Assembly: GCA_029961685.1 (NCBI GenBank)
Contig: JARWKL010000010.1
Coordinates: 13,103,931-13,167,930 of the forward strand
Origin: Aristolochia californica
Taxonomy: Eukaryota > Streptophyta > Magnoliopsida > Piperales > Aristolochiaceae
Length of the DNA: 64,000 bases
Reading direction: 5' to 3'
Part shown: positions 1-12,300 of the stretch, piece by piece
How positions within the stretch are numbered: position 1 is the first letter of the stretch
How the letters are laid out: each line of letters starts with the position of its first letter
Position numbers and translations under genes: made by a program
Notes under the pieces: generated by a model
The model's input: only the letters and a program-made list of their open reading frames with translations
Database searches by the model: none
What the model was told of the DNA's origin: nothing

Positions 1-292
1 CTGGATTGAGGCCCCCACGAGGTTGAGGTGTTTGGCGCAGGGGAGGAGGTGGAGGTGTTGGAAGAGGGTTGAGGGGATCTGCTGGACGTGAGGAGGATGC
101 CATCTGGACTGAGAGCTGGGTGAAGCCTTCCTCCATGCGTGACAGCAACATCTGGAATTTTCCCTCCAAGCCATTGATTTGAGATTGTAGACCAGCATGG
201 TTTTCTTCCACAAAATTTCGAATTTCTGCAGGTGAAGAGGAATCACCAAGGGTGGTCCTGTCTGATACCACGTTGTTAGGCTCTCTAGCCAT
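1..292 (-). CDS. gag: Gag-like N-terminus, partial (runs off the left edge)
   Basis: The first ATG chosen is at plus 292-290, inside the LTR. From there the frame is open for 97 codons to the window edge and crosses the LTR end and the primer site without a stop. The N-terminus reads MAREPNNVVSD. Residues 23-64 are rich in E, Q, L and M in a heptad-like order (from EIRNFVEENHAGLQ to QLSVQM), suggesting a short coiled coil. Residues 70-97 are proline-rich (PTPPPPPLRQ). That order, a helical leader then a proline-rich linker, is common at the start of plant Ty3/gypsy gag proteins, which package the element RNA in cytoplasmic particles. No capsid or zinc-knuckle motif is visible because the sequence ends. 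The frame stays open upstream of the ATG as well, so the start is uncertain. The call is inferred mainly from position after the LTR. Confidence 0.6.
   Translation of the reverse strand, partial: MAREPNNVVSDRTTLGDSSSPAEIRNFVEENHAGLQSQINGLEGKFQMLLSRMEEGFTQLSVQMASSSRPADPLNPLPTPPPPPLRQTPQPRGGLNP
259..270 (-). other. Primer-binding site (initiator Met tRNA type)
   Basis: The minus strand reads TGGTATCAGACA. The first ten bases match the plant retroelement primer site complementary to the 3' end of initiator methionine tRNA (TGGTATCAGAGC); the last two differ. It lies three bases from the LTR end at 274, as expected for the start of minus-strand DNA synthesis. The codons for residues 7-11 of the gag-like frame run through it. 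Confidence 0.8.
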
Positions 293-647
293 GGATCGAG
301 TCACCCGGCGATCTCCTCTAGCTTCCAGATTGAATGATGAGGAAGGGAAGGATTTGGGGTTCTTGGAACGCCCAATGGTGAAGGACGTGAGCCTTGAAAG
401 GAGCTCTCACGTTAGGCCTCTTTTGAGAGAGAACCTGATCTCATTTAGACTAATACTCAATGCTTGTCTTCATTACTTCACTTGACGCCCTAAATAGGTC
501 AAGGAAAACATCAAAGGTTCTATAATTACAATTAGACCCTTATGGAACTTCAAATTACAATTAAACCCCTAAGATATTGAAATACAAGTTTACTCCATCT
601 ATTCTCTTCTCCGGTTAGCCACTCTTGATGCTATGGAGTCCATAACA
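274..647 (-). repeat. 5' LTR of the left retrotransposon (374 bp)
   Basis: On the minus strand the segment starts TGTTATGG and ends GCCTAACA, giving the canonical TG...CA termini within a 5-bp inverted repeat TGTTA/TAACA. The right boundary is fixed by the return of satellite at 648, and the left boundary by the primer-binding site three to four bases further on. A CTATTTAGG motif (plus 490-498) could be the LTR TATA box; the second element in this window has a similar CTATTTAAGG in its LTR. The start codon of the adjacent gag-like frame lies 17-19 bases inside the LTR end. Confidence 0.85.
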
Positions 648-937
648 CATTTGTGCATTACCATTTCGGATGTTCAAATTTGTTTTCAGATCCCAACTTG
701 AGTTTTCACTCTCCCATTTTTATTGAAAACAAAAAAGATATTAGGCTTAACAAAATGAAAATTTTAGAGTTCATGTATGCAAAAAAAAAAAAATTCAAAA
801 TTATTTCAGGCACTAAAAATGAACACCGAGGTTTTGTTATCCATGTTCTGGAAATACCACTAGTACAACCCCCAATAATAACTTTGGTGGAATTTTATAT
901 GAAAGGGACTTGTAACTGATCCTAACATGCTTTAAAT

Positions 938-3900
938 GTGGTGGATATGTACGCCAGAAACATGTTGAGGATGCAAGTGGACCTAATGATCCAAAAATTT
1001 CAAGGAAAAGAAAAAATCAAATTCTAGAGTGGTAGGATATTTACCAGAGCCAAAGAACCCACTTTTTTCCTATCCTTAAAAATCACAGATACTTTTTGGA
1101 ACTATCTCTCTCAGTATTTGTGCATTTTCATTTTGGATGTTCAAATTTGTTTTCAGATCCAAACTTGTGGTTTCACTCTCCTATTTTTCTCGTAACCAAA
1201 AAAGATATAAGGCATAACATAATGAAAAGTTTAGAGTTCATGTATGCAAAAAAAAATATTCAAAATTATTTCAGGCACGAAAAATGAACTCCAAGGTTTT
1301 GTTATCCATGTTCTGGAAATTCCACTAGTACAGCCCCATATAATAAGCTTGGTGGAATTTTATAGGAAATGGACTAGTAACTGATCCAAACACGCTTTAA
1401 GTGTGGTGGATATGCATGCCAGAAACATGTTGAGGATGCAAGTGGACCTAATGATCCAAAAATTTCAAGGAGAAGAAAAAATCAAATTCTCAAGTGGTTG
1501 GGTATTTACGAGGGCCAAGCAACCCACTTTTTCCCTATCGTTTAAAATCACAGATACTTTTTGGAACTATCTCTCTCTGCATTTGTGCATTACCATTTCG
1601 GATGTTCAAATTTGTTTTCAGATCCAAACTTGAGTTTTCACTCTCCCATTTTTCTCGAAAACAAAAAAGATATAAGGCATAACGAAAAGAAAATTTTAGA
1701 GTTCATGTATGCAGAAAAAAAAATATCAAAATTATTTCAGGCACTAAAAATGAACTCCGAGGTTTTGTTATCCATGTTCTGGAAATTCCACTAGTACAGC
1801 CCCTAATAATAAGCCTGGTGGAATTTTGAAGAAAGGGACTAGTAGCTGATCCTAACATTCTTTAAGTGTGGTGGATATGCATCCCAGAAACAAGTTGAGG
1901 ACGCAAGTGGACCTAATGATCCAAAATTTCAAGGAGTAGAAAAAATCAAATTCTCAAGTGGTTGGATTTTTACCATGGCCAAACAACCCACTTTTTGCCT
2001 ATCCTTAAAAATCACAGATACTTTTTGGAACTACGCTTTCAGCATTTGTGCATTTTCATTCTGGATGTTCAAATTTGTTTTCAGATCCAAACTTTAGTTT
2101 TCACTCTCCCATTTTTCTCGTAAACAAAAAAGATATAAGGAATAACAAAAATGAAAATTTTAGAGTTCACGTATGCAAAAAAAAATTTCAAAATTATTTC
2201 AGGCACTAAAAATGAACTCCAAGGTTTTGTTATCCATGTTCTGGAAATTCCACTAGTACAGCCCCTAATAATAAGCGTGGTGGAATTTTATAGGCAAGGG
2301 AATTGTGACTGATCCTAACATGCTTTAAATGTGGTGGATATGCATGCCAAAAACATGTTGAGGATGCAAGTGGACCTAATGATCCAAAAACTTCAAGGAG
2401 TAGAAAAAATCAAATTCTCAAGTGGTTGGATATTTACCATGGCCAAACAACCCACTTTTTGCCTATCCATAAAAATCACAGATACTTTTTGGAACTATCA
2501 ATCTCAGCATTTGTGCATTTCCTTTTTGGATGTTCAAATTTGTTTTTCAGATCCACACCTGAGTTTTCACACTCCAATTTTTCTCGTAAACAAAAAAGAT
2601 ATAAGGCATAACAAAATTAAAATTTTAGAGTTCATGTATGGAGCAAAAAAAAATATCAAAATTATTTCAGGCACTAAAAATGAACTCCGAGGTTTTGTTA
2701 TCCATGTTCTGGAAATTCCACTAGTACAACCCCTAATACTAAGCCTGGTGGAATTTTATAGGAAAGGGACTGGTAGCTGATCCTAACATGCTTTAAGTGT
2801 GGTGGATAAGCATGCCAGAAACAAGTTGAGGACGCAAGTGGACCTAATGATCCAAAAATTTCAAGGAATAGAAAAAATCAAATTCTCAAGTGGTTGGGTA
2901 TTTACCATGGCCAAACAACCCACTTTTTGCCTATCCTTAAAAATCACAGATACTTTTTGGAACTATCACTCTCAGCATTTTTGCATTTTCATTTTGGATG
3001 TTCAAATTTGTTTTCAGATTCAAACTTGAGTTTTCACACTCCCATTTTTGTCATAAACAAAAAATATATAAGGAATAACAAAAATGGAAATTTTATAATT
3101 CACGTATGCAAAAAAAAATTTCAAAATTATTTCAGGCACTAAAAATGAACTCCAAGGTTTTGTTTTCCATGTTCTAGAAATTCCACTTGTACAGCCCCTA
3201 ATAATAAGCCTGGTGGAATTTTATAGGCAAGGGAATTGTAAGTGATCCTAACATTCTTTAAATGTGGTGGATATGCATGCCAGAAACATGTTGAGGATGC
3301 AAGTGGACCTAATGATCCAAAAACTTCAAGGAGTAGAAAAAATCAAATTCTCAAGTGGTTGGATATTTACCATGGCTAAACAACCCAGGTTTTTGCCTAT
3401 CCGTAAAAATCACAGATACTCTTTGGAACTATCAATCTCAGCATTTGTGCATTTCCTTTTTGGATGTTCAAATTTGTTTTTCAGATCCACACCTGAGTTT
3501 TCATACTCCCATTTTTCTCGTAAACAAAAAAGATATAAGGCATAACAAAATGAAAATTTTAGAGTTCATGTATGCAAAAGAAAAAATATCAAAATTATTT
3601 CAGGCACTAAAAATGAACTCCGAGGTTTTGTTATCCATGTTCTGGAAATTCCACTAGTACAGCCCTTAGTAATAAGCCTAGTGGAATTTTATAGGAAAGG
3701 GACAGGTAGCTGATCCTAACATGCTTTAAGTGTGGTGGATATGCATGCCAGAAACAAGTTGAGGACGCAAGTGGACCTAATGATCCAAAAATTTCAAGGA
3801 ATCGAAAAAATCAAATTCTCAAGTGGTTGGATATTTACCATGGCCAAACAACCCACTTTTTGCCTATCCTTAAAAATCACAGATACTTTTTGGAACTATC

Positions 3901-6900
3901 GCTCTCAGCATTTGTGCATTTTCATTTTGGATGTTCAAATTTGTTTTCAGATTCAAACTTGAGTTTTCACTCTCCCATTTTTCTCGTAAACAAAAAAGAT
4001 ATAAGGAATAAGAAAAAGGAAAATTTTATAGTTCACGTATGCAAAGAAAAATTTCAAAATTATTTCAGGCACTAAAAATGAACTCCAAGGTTTTGTTATC
4101 CATGTTCTGGAAATTCCACTAGTACAGCCCCTAATAATAAGCCTGGTGGAATTTTATAGGCAAGGGAATTGTAAATGATCCTAACATGCTTTAAATGTGG
4201 TGGATATGCATGCCTGAAACATGTTGAGGATGCAAGTGGACCTAATGATCCAAAAACTTCAAGTAGTAGAAAAAATCAAATTCTCAAGTGGTTGGATATT
4301 TACCACGGCCAAGCAACCCACTTTTTGCCTATCCGTAAAAACCACAGATAATTTTTAGAACTATCAATCTCAGCATTTGTGCAATTCCATTTTGGATGTT
4401 CAAATTTGTTTTTTAGATCCAAACTTGAGTTTTCACACTCCCATTTTTCTCGTAAACAAAAAAGATATAAGGCATAACAAAATGAAAATTTTAGAGTTAA
4501 TGTACGCAGAAAAAAAAATATAAAAATTATTTCAGGCACTAAAAATGAACTCCGAGGTTTTGTTATCCATGTTCTGGAAATTCCACTAGTATAACCCCTA
4601 ATAATAGGCCTGGTGGAATTTTATAGGAAAGGGACTGGTAGCTGATCTTACCCTGCTTTAAGTGTGGTGGATATGCATGCCAGAAACAAGTTGAGGACGC
4701 AAGTGGACCTAATGATCCAAAAATTTCAAGGAATACAAAAAATCAAATTCTCAAGTGGTTGGATATTTACCATGGCCAAACAACCCACTTTTTGCCTATC
4801 CTTAAAAATCACAGATACTTTTTGGAACTATCGCTCTCAGCATTTGTGCATTTTCATTTTGGATGTTCAAATTTGTTTTCATATTCAAACTTGAGTTTTC
4901 ACTCTCCCATTTTTCTCGTAAACAAAAAAGATATAGGGAATAAGAAAAATGAAAATTTTATAGTTCACGTATGCAAAGAAAAATTTCAAAATTATTTCAG
5001 GCACTAAAAATGAACTCCAAGGTTTTGTTATCCATGTTCAGGAAATTCCACTAGTACAGCCCCTAATAATAAGCCTGGTGGAATTTTATAGGCAAGGGAA
5101 TTGTAACTGATCCTAACATGCTTTAAATGTGGTGGATATGCATGCCTGAAACATGTTGAGGATGCAAGTGGACCTAATGATCCAAAAACTTCAAGTAGTA
5201 GAAAAAATCAAATTCTCAAGTGGTTGGATATTTACCATGGCCAAGCAACGCACTTTTTGCCTATCCGTAAAAACCACAGATACTTTTTAGAACTATCAAT
5301 CTCAGCATTTGTGCAATTCCATTTTGGATGTTCAAATTTGTTTTTTAGATCCAAACTTGAGTTTTCACACTCCCATTTTTCTCGTAAACAAAAACGATAT
5401 AAGGCATAACAAAATGAAAATTTTAGAGTTAATGTATGCAGAAAAAAAAATATCAAAATTATTTCAGGCACTAAAAATGAACTTCGAGGTTTTGTTATCC
5501 ATGTTCTGGAAATTCCACTAGTATAACCCCTAATAATAAGCCTGGTGGAATTTTATAGGAAAGGGACTGGTAGCTGATCTTACCCTGCTTTAAGTGTGGT
5601 GGATATGCATGCCAGAAACAAGTTGAGGACGCAAGTGGACCTAATGATCCAAAAATTTCAAGGAGTAGAAAAAATCAAATTCTCAAGTGGTTGGATATTT
5701 ACCATGGCCAAACAACCCACTTTTTGCCTATCCTTAAAAATCACAGATACTTTTTGGAACTATCGTTCTCAGCATTTGTGCATTTCATTTTGGATGTTCA
5801 AATTTGTTTTCAGATCCAAACTTGAGTTTTCACCTTCCCATTTTTCTCGTAAACAAAAAAGATATAAGGAATAACAAAAATAAAAATTTTAGAGTTCACG
5901 TATGCAAAAAAAAATTTTCAAAATTATTTCAGGCACTATAAATGAACTCCAAGGTTTTGTTATCCATGTCTCTGGAAATTCCACTAGTACAGCCCCTAAT
6001 AATAAGCCTGGTGGAATTTTATAGGCAAGGGAATTGTAACTGATCCTAACATGCTTTAAATGTGGTGGATATGCATGCTAGAAACTTGTTGTGGATGCAA
6101 GTGGACCTAATGATCCAAAAATTTCTAGGAGTAGAAAAAATCAAATTCTCAAGTGGTTGGATATTTACCAGGGCCAAACTACCCACATTTTGCCTATCCT
6201 TAAAAATCACATATACTTCTTGGGACTATCTCTCTCAGCATTTGTGGATTTCCATTTTTGTTGTTCAAATTTGTTTTTAGTTCCAAACTTGAGTTTTCAC
6301 ACTCCCATTTTTCTCGTAAACAAAAAAGATATAGGGCATAACAAAATGAATATTTTAGAGTTCATGTATGCTAAAAAAAAAAAAAATTCAAAATTATTTC
6401 AGGCAACAAAAAATTATCTCCATGGTTTGGTTGTCCATGTTCTGGAAATTCCACTAGTACATCCCTAATAATAAGCCTGGTGCAATTTTATAGGGAAGGG
6501 ACTTGTAGCTGATCCTAACATGCTTTTAGGTGTGGTGGATATGCATGCCAGAAACATGTTGAGGATGCAAGTGGACCTAATGATCCAAAAATTTCAAGGA
6601 GTAGAAAAAATCAAATTCTCAAGTGGTTGGATATAAATACCAGGACCAAACAACCCACTTTTTGCCTATCCTTAAAAATCACAGATACTTTTTGGAACAA
6701 TCTCTCTCAGCATTTGTGCATTTCCATTTTGGATGTTCAAATTTGTTTTCAGATCCAAACTTGAGTTTTCACTCTCCCATTTTTCTTGTAAACAAAAAAG
6801 AAATAAGGCATCACAAAATGAAAATTTTAGAGTTCATGTATGCAAAAAAAACATTCAAAATTATTTCAGGCACTAAAAATGAACTCCTTGGTTTTGTTAT

Positions 6901-9320
6901 CCATTTTCTGGAAATTCCACTAGTACAACCCCTAACAATAATCTTGGTGGAATTTTATAGGCAACGGACTTTTAACTGATCCTAACATGCTTTAAGTGTG
7001 GTGGATATGCGTGCCAGAAACATGTTGAGGATGCAAGTGGACCTAACGATCCAAAAATTGCAAGGAGTAGAAAAAATCAAATCCACAAGTGGTGGGATAT
7101 TTACCAAGGCCAAACAACCCACTTTTTGCCTATCCTTAAAAATCACAGATACATTTTGGAACTATCTCTCTCAGCATTTGTGCATTTCCATTTTGGAAGT
7201 TCTAATTTTTTTTCAGATCCAAACTTGAGTTTTCACACTCCCATTTTTCTCGTAAACAAAAAAGATATAGGGCATAACAAAATGAAAATTTTAGAGTTCA
7301 TGTATGCATAAAAAACAAAATTTCAAAATTACTTCAGGAACTAAAAATGAACTCCAAGGTTTTGTTATCCATGTTCTGAAAATTCCACTAGTGCAGCCCC
7401 TAATAATAAGATTGGTGGAATTTTATAGGAAATGCACTTTTAACTGATCCTAACATGCTTTAAGTGTCGTGGATATGCATGCCAGTAACATGTTGAGGGT
7501 GCAAGTGGACCTGAAGATCCTAAAATTAGGAGTAGAAAAAATCAAAATCTCAAGTGGTTGGATATTTACCAGGGCCAAACAACCTACTTTTTGCCTATCC
7601 TTAAAAGGGACAAATACTTTTTTGAACAATCTCTCTTAGCATTTGTGCACGTCCGTTTGGGATGTACAAATTTGTTTTCAGATCCAAACTTAAGTTTTAA
7701 CTCTCCCATTTTTCTCGTAAACAAAAAAGATATAAGGCATAACAAAATGAAAATTTAAGAGTTCATGTATGAAAAAAAAAAAATCTAAATTATTTCAGAG
7801 ACTAAAAATGAATTCGAAGGTTTTGTTATCCATGTTCTAGAAATTCCACTATTACCGCCCCTAATAATAAGCTTGGTGGAATTTTATAGGAAAGGGACTA
7901 GTAACTGATCCTAACATGCTTTAAGTGTGGTGGATATACATTACAGAAACATGTTGAGGATGTAAGTGGACGTAATGATCCAAAAATTTCAAAGAGTAGA
8001 AAAAATCAAATTCTCAAGTGGTTGGATATTTACCAGAGCCAAACAATCCACTTTTTGCCTATCCTTAAATATCACAGATACTTTTTGGAACTATCTCTCT
8101 CAGCATTTGTACATTTCCATTTTGGATGTTCACATTTGTTTTCAAATCAAAACTTGAGTTTTTACTCTCTCTTTTTTCTCGTAAACAAAAAAAATATATA
8201 ACGCATAACAAAATGAAAATTTTAGAGTTCATGTCTGCGAAAAAAAAATTCAAAATTATTTCAGGCACTAAAAATGAAATCCAAGGTTTTGTTATCCATG
8301 TTCTGGAAATTCCACAAGTACAACCCCTAATAATAAGCCTAGTAGAATTTTATGGGAAAGGGACTTGTAACAGATCCTAAAATGCTATAAGTGTGGTGGA
8401 TGTGCATGCCAGAAACATGTTGAGGATGCAAGTGGAATGATCCAAGAGTTTCAAGGAGTAGAAAAAATCATATTCTCAAGTGGTTGGATATTTACCAGAG
8501 CCAAACAACCCACTTTTTGCCAATCCTTAAATATGACAGATACTTTTTGGAGCTATCTCTCTCACCATGTGTGCATTTTCATTTTGGATGTTCAAATTTG
8601 TATTCAGATCCAAACTTGAGTTTTCACTCTCCCATTTTTCTCCCAAACAAAAAAGATATAAGGCATAACAGAATGAGAATTTTAGAATTCATGTATGCAA
8701 AAAAAAAATTTCAAAATTATTTCAGGCAAGAAAAATGAATTCCAAGGTTTTGTTATCCATGTTCTGGAAATTCCACTTGTACAGCCCCTAATAATAAGCT
8801 TGGTGGAATTTTATAGGAAAGGGACTAGTAACTGATCCTAACATGCTTTAAGTGTGGCGGATATACTTGCCAGAAACATGTTGAGGATGCAAGTGGACCT
8901 AATGATCCAAAAAACTTCATGGAGTAGAAAAAATCAAATTCTCAAGTGGTTGGATATTTACCACGGCCAAACAACCCACTTTTTGACTATCCTTAAAAAT
9001 CCCAGATACTTTTTGGAACTATCTCTCTTAGCATTTGTGCATTACCATTTCGGATGTTCAAATTTGTTTTCAGATCCCAACTTGAGTTTTCACTCTCCCA
9101 TTTTTATCGAAAACAAAAAAGATATAAGGCATAACAAAATGAAAATTTTAGAGTTCATGTATGCAAAAAAAAAAATTTTTAAATTATTTCAGGCACTAAA
9201 AATGAACATCGAGGTTTTGTTATCCATGTTCTGGAAATACCACTAGTACAACCCCTAATAATAACTTTGGTTGAATTTTATATGAAAGGGACTTGTAACT
9301 GATCCTAACATGCTTTAAAT
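938..9320 (+). repeat. Higher-order repeat copy 1 (18 A monomers, 8,383 bp)
   Basis: Monomers starting at 938 (a), 1403 (b), 1868 (c), 2331 (d), then three e/f pairs (2799/3264, 3732/4197, 4664/5129), 5596 (g), 6062 (h), 6532 (i), 6998 (j), 7466 (k), 7927 (l), 8393 (m) and 8854 (n) match the same series from 9321 onward. Diagnostic variants shared between copies include TTTACGAGGGCCAAGCA in b, GCATCCCAG in c, GGAATCG and GGAATAC in e units, ATATAAATACCAGGACC in i, GTGTCGTGG in k and CATTACCATTTCGG in n. The piece 648-937 is the tail of an n-type monomer, so at least one more HOR copy should lie left of the retrotransposon. Confidence 0.85.
2799..5595 (+). repeat. Tandem dimers (932 bp x 3) inside HOR copy 1
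   Basis: Two monomer types alternate. Type e carries CAAGTTGAGGACGCAAG, AAATTTCAAGGAAT and TTATAGTTCACGTATGC-like variants; type f carries CATGTTGAGGATGCAAG, AAAACTTCAAG and CAATCTCAGCATTTG. Pairs start at 2799, 3732 and 4664, spaced 932-933 bp. A fourth, more diverged pair is 1868/2331 (c/d). HOR copy 2 holds only two e/f pairs (11183 and 12115). Confidence 0.8.
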
Positions 9321-12300
9321 GTGGTGGATATGTACACCAGAAACATGTTGAGGATGCAAGTGGACCTAATGATCCAAAAATTTCAAGGAGTAGAAAAAAT
9401 CAAATTCTCATGTGGTTGGATATTTACCAGAGCCAAAGAACCCACTTTTTTCCTATCCTTAAAAATCACAGATACTTTTTGGAACTATCTCTCTCAGTAT
9501 TTGTGCATTTTCATTTTGGATGTTCAAATTTGTTTTCAGATCCAAACTTGAGTTTTCACTCTCCTATTTTTCTCGTAACCAAAAAAGATATAAGGCATAA
9601 CATAATGAAAATTTTAGAGTTCATGTATGCAAAAAAAAAATTCAAAATTATTTCAGGCACGAAAAATGAACTCCAAGGTTTTGTTATCCATGTTCTGGAA
9701 ATTCCACTAGTACAGCCCCAAATAATAAGTTTGGTGGAATTTTATAGGAAATGGACTAGTAACTGTTCCAAACACGCTTTAAGTGTGGTGGATATCCATG
9801 CCAGAAACATGTTGAGGATGTAAGTGGACCTAATGATCCAAAAATTTCAAGGAGAAGAAAAAATCAAATTCTCAAGTGGTTGGATATTTACGAGGGCCAA
9901 GCATCCCACTTTTTGCCTATCGTTTAAAATCACAGATACTTTTTGGCACTATCTCTCTCTGCATTTGTGCATTACCATTTTGGATGTTCAAATTTGTTTT
10001 CAGATCCAAACTTGAGTTTTCACTCTCCCATTTTTCTCGAAAACAAAAAAGATATAAGGCATAACGAAAAGAAACTTTTAGAGTTCAAGTGTGCAGAAAA
10101 AAAAAATATCAAAATTATTTCAGGCACTAAAAATGAACTCCGAGGTTTTGTTATCCATGTTCTGGAAATTCCACTAGTACAGCCCCTACTAATAAGCTTG
10201 GTGGAATTTTAGAAGAAAGGGACTAGTAGCTGATCCTAACATGCTTTAAGTGTGGTGGATATGCATCCCAGAAACATGTTGAGGACGCAAGTGGACCAAA
10301 TGATCCAAAATTTCAAGGAGTAGAGAAAATCAAATTTTCAAGTGGTTGGATATTTACCATGGCCAAACAACCCACTTTTTGCCTATCCTTAAAAATCACA
10401 GATACTTTTTGGAACTATCGCTCTCAGCATTAGTGCATTTTCATTTTGGATGTTCAAATTTGTTTTCAGATTCAAACTTGAGTTTTCACTCTCCCATGTT
10501 TCTCGTAAACAAAAAAGATATAAGGAATAAGAAAAAAGAAAATTTTATAGTTCACGTAAGCAAAAAAAAATTTCAAAATTATTTCAGGCACAAAAAATGA
10601 ACTCCAAGATTTTGTTATCCATGTTCTGGAAATTCCACTAGTACAGCCCCTAATAATAAGCCTGGTGGAATTTTATAGGCAAGGGAATTGTAACTGATCC
10701 TAACATGCTTTAAATGTGGTGGATATGCATGCCAGAAACTTGTTGAGGATGCAAGTGGACCTAATTATCCAAAAACTTCAAGGAGTAGAAAAAAATCAAA
10801 TTCTCAAGTGGTTGGATATTTACCATGGCCAAGCTACCCACTTTTTGCAAATCCGTAAAAATCACAGATACTTTTTGGAACTATCGATCTCATCATTTGT
10901 GCAATTCCATTTTGGATGTTCAAATTTGTTTTTCAGATCCAAACTTGAGTTTTCACACTCCCATTTTTCTCGTAAACAAAAAAGATATAAGGCATAACAA
11001 AATGAAAATTTGGAGTTAATGTATGCAGAAAAAAAAATATCAAAATTATTTCAGGCACTAAAAATGAACTCCGAGGTTTTGTTATCCATGTTCTGGAAAT
11101 TCCACTAGTACAGCCCTTAGTAATAAGCCTGGTGGAATTTTATAGGAAAGGGACTGGTAGCTGATCCTGACATGCTTTAAGTGTGGTGGATATGCATGCC
11201 AGAAACAAGTTGAGGACGCAAGTGGACCTAATGATCCAAAAATTTCAAGGAATCGAAAAAATCAAATTCTCAAGTGGTTGGATATTTACCATGGCCAAAC
11301 AACCCACTTTTTGCCTATCCTTAAAAATCACAGATACTTTTTGGAACTATCGCTCTCAGCATTTGTGCATTTTCATTTTGGATGTTCAAATTTGTTTTCA
11401 GATTCAAACTTGAGTTTTCACTCTCCCATTTTTCTCGTAAACAAAAAAGATATAGGGAATAAGAAAAAGGAAAATTTTATAGTTCACGTATGCAAAGAAA
11501 AATTTCAAAATTATTTCAGGCACTAAAAATGAACTCCAAGGTTTTGTTATCCATGTTCTGGAAATTCCACTAGTACAGCCCCTAATAATAAGCCTGGTGG
11601 AATTTTATAGGCAAGGGAATTGTAAATGATCCTAACATGCTTTAAATGTGGTGGATATGCATGCCTCAAACATGTTGAGGATGCAAGTGGACCTAATGAT
11701 CCAAAAACTTCAAGTAGTAGAAAAAATCAAATTCTCAAGTGGTTGGATATTTACCACGGCCAAGCAACCCACTTTTTGCCTATCCGTAAAAACCACAGAT
11801 AATTTTTAGAACTATCAATCTCAGCATTTGTGCAATTCCATTTTGGATGTTCAAATTTGTTTTTTAGATCCAAACTTGAGTTTTCACACTCTCATTTTTC
11901 TCGTAAACAAAAAAGATATAAGGCATAACAAAATGAAAATTTTAGAGTTAATGTACGCAGAAAAAAAAATATAAAAATTATTTCAGGCACTAAAAATGAA
12001 CTCCGAGGTTTTGTTATCCATGTTCTGGAAATTCCACTAGTATAACCCCTAATAATAGGCCTGGTAGAATTTTATAGGAAAGGGACTGGTAGCTGATCTT
12101 ACCCTGCTTTAAGTGTGGTGGATATGCATGCCAGAAACAAGTTGAGGACGCAAGTGGACCTAATGATCCAAAAATTTCAAGGAATACAAAAAATCAAATT
12201 CTCAAGTGGTTGGATATTTACCATGGCCAAACAACCCACTTTTTGCCTATCCTTAAAAATCACAGATACTTTTTGGAACTATCGCTCTCAGCATTTGTGC

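Larger units (their letters stand above)
1..647 (-). mobile_element. 5' end of a Ty3/gypsy-like LTR retrotransposon, cut by the left window edge
   Basis: Read on the minus strand, this stretch gives an LTR (647 to 274), a primer-binding site next to it, and an open frame with the look of an N-terminal gag. The right edge is sharp: to position 647 the sequence is unrelated to satellite, and from 648 it continues in the middle of a family A monomer (the CATTTGTGCATTACC region). The element is therefore inserted in the array, with its body lying left of the window. The target-site duplication would start at 648, but its partner is outside the window. The iMet-type primer site suggests a gypsy or copia element; the lineage cannot be set without pol. 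The LTR is complete and the visible frame is open, so the insertion is probably not very old. Confidence 0.85.
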
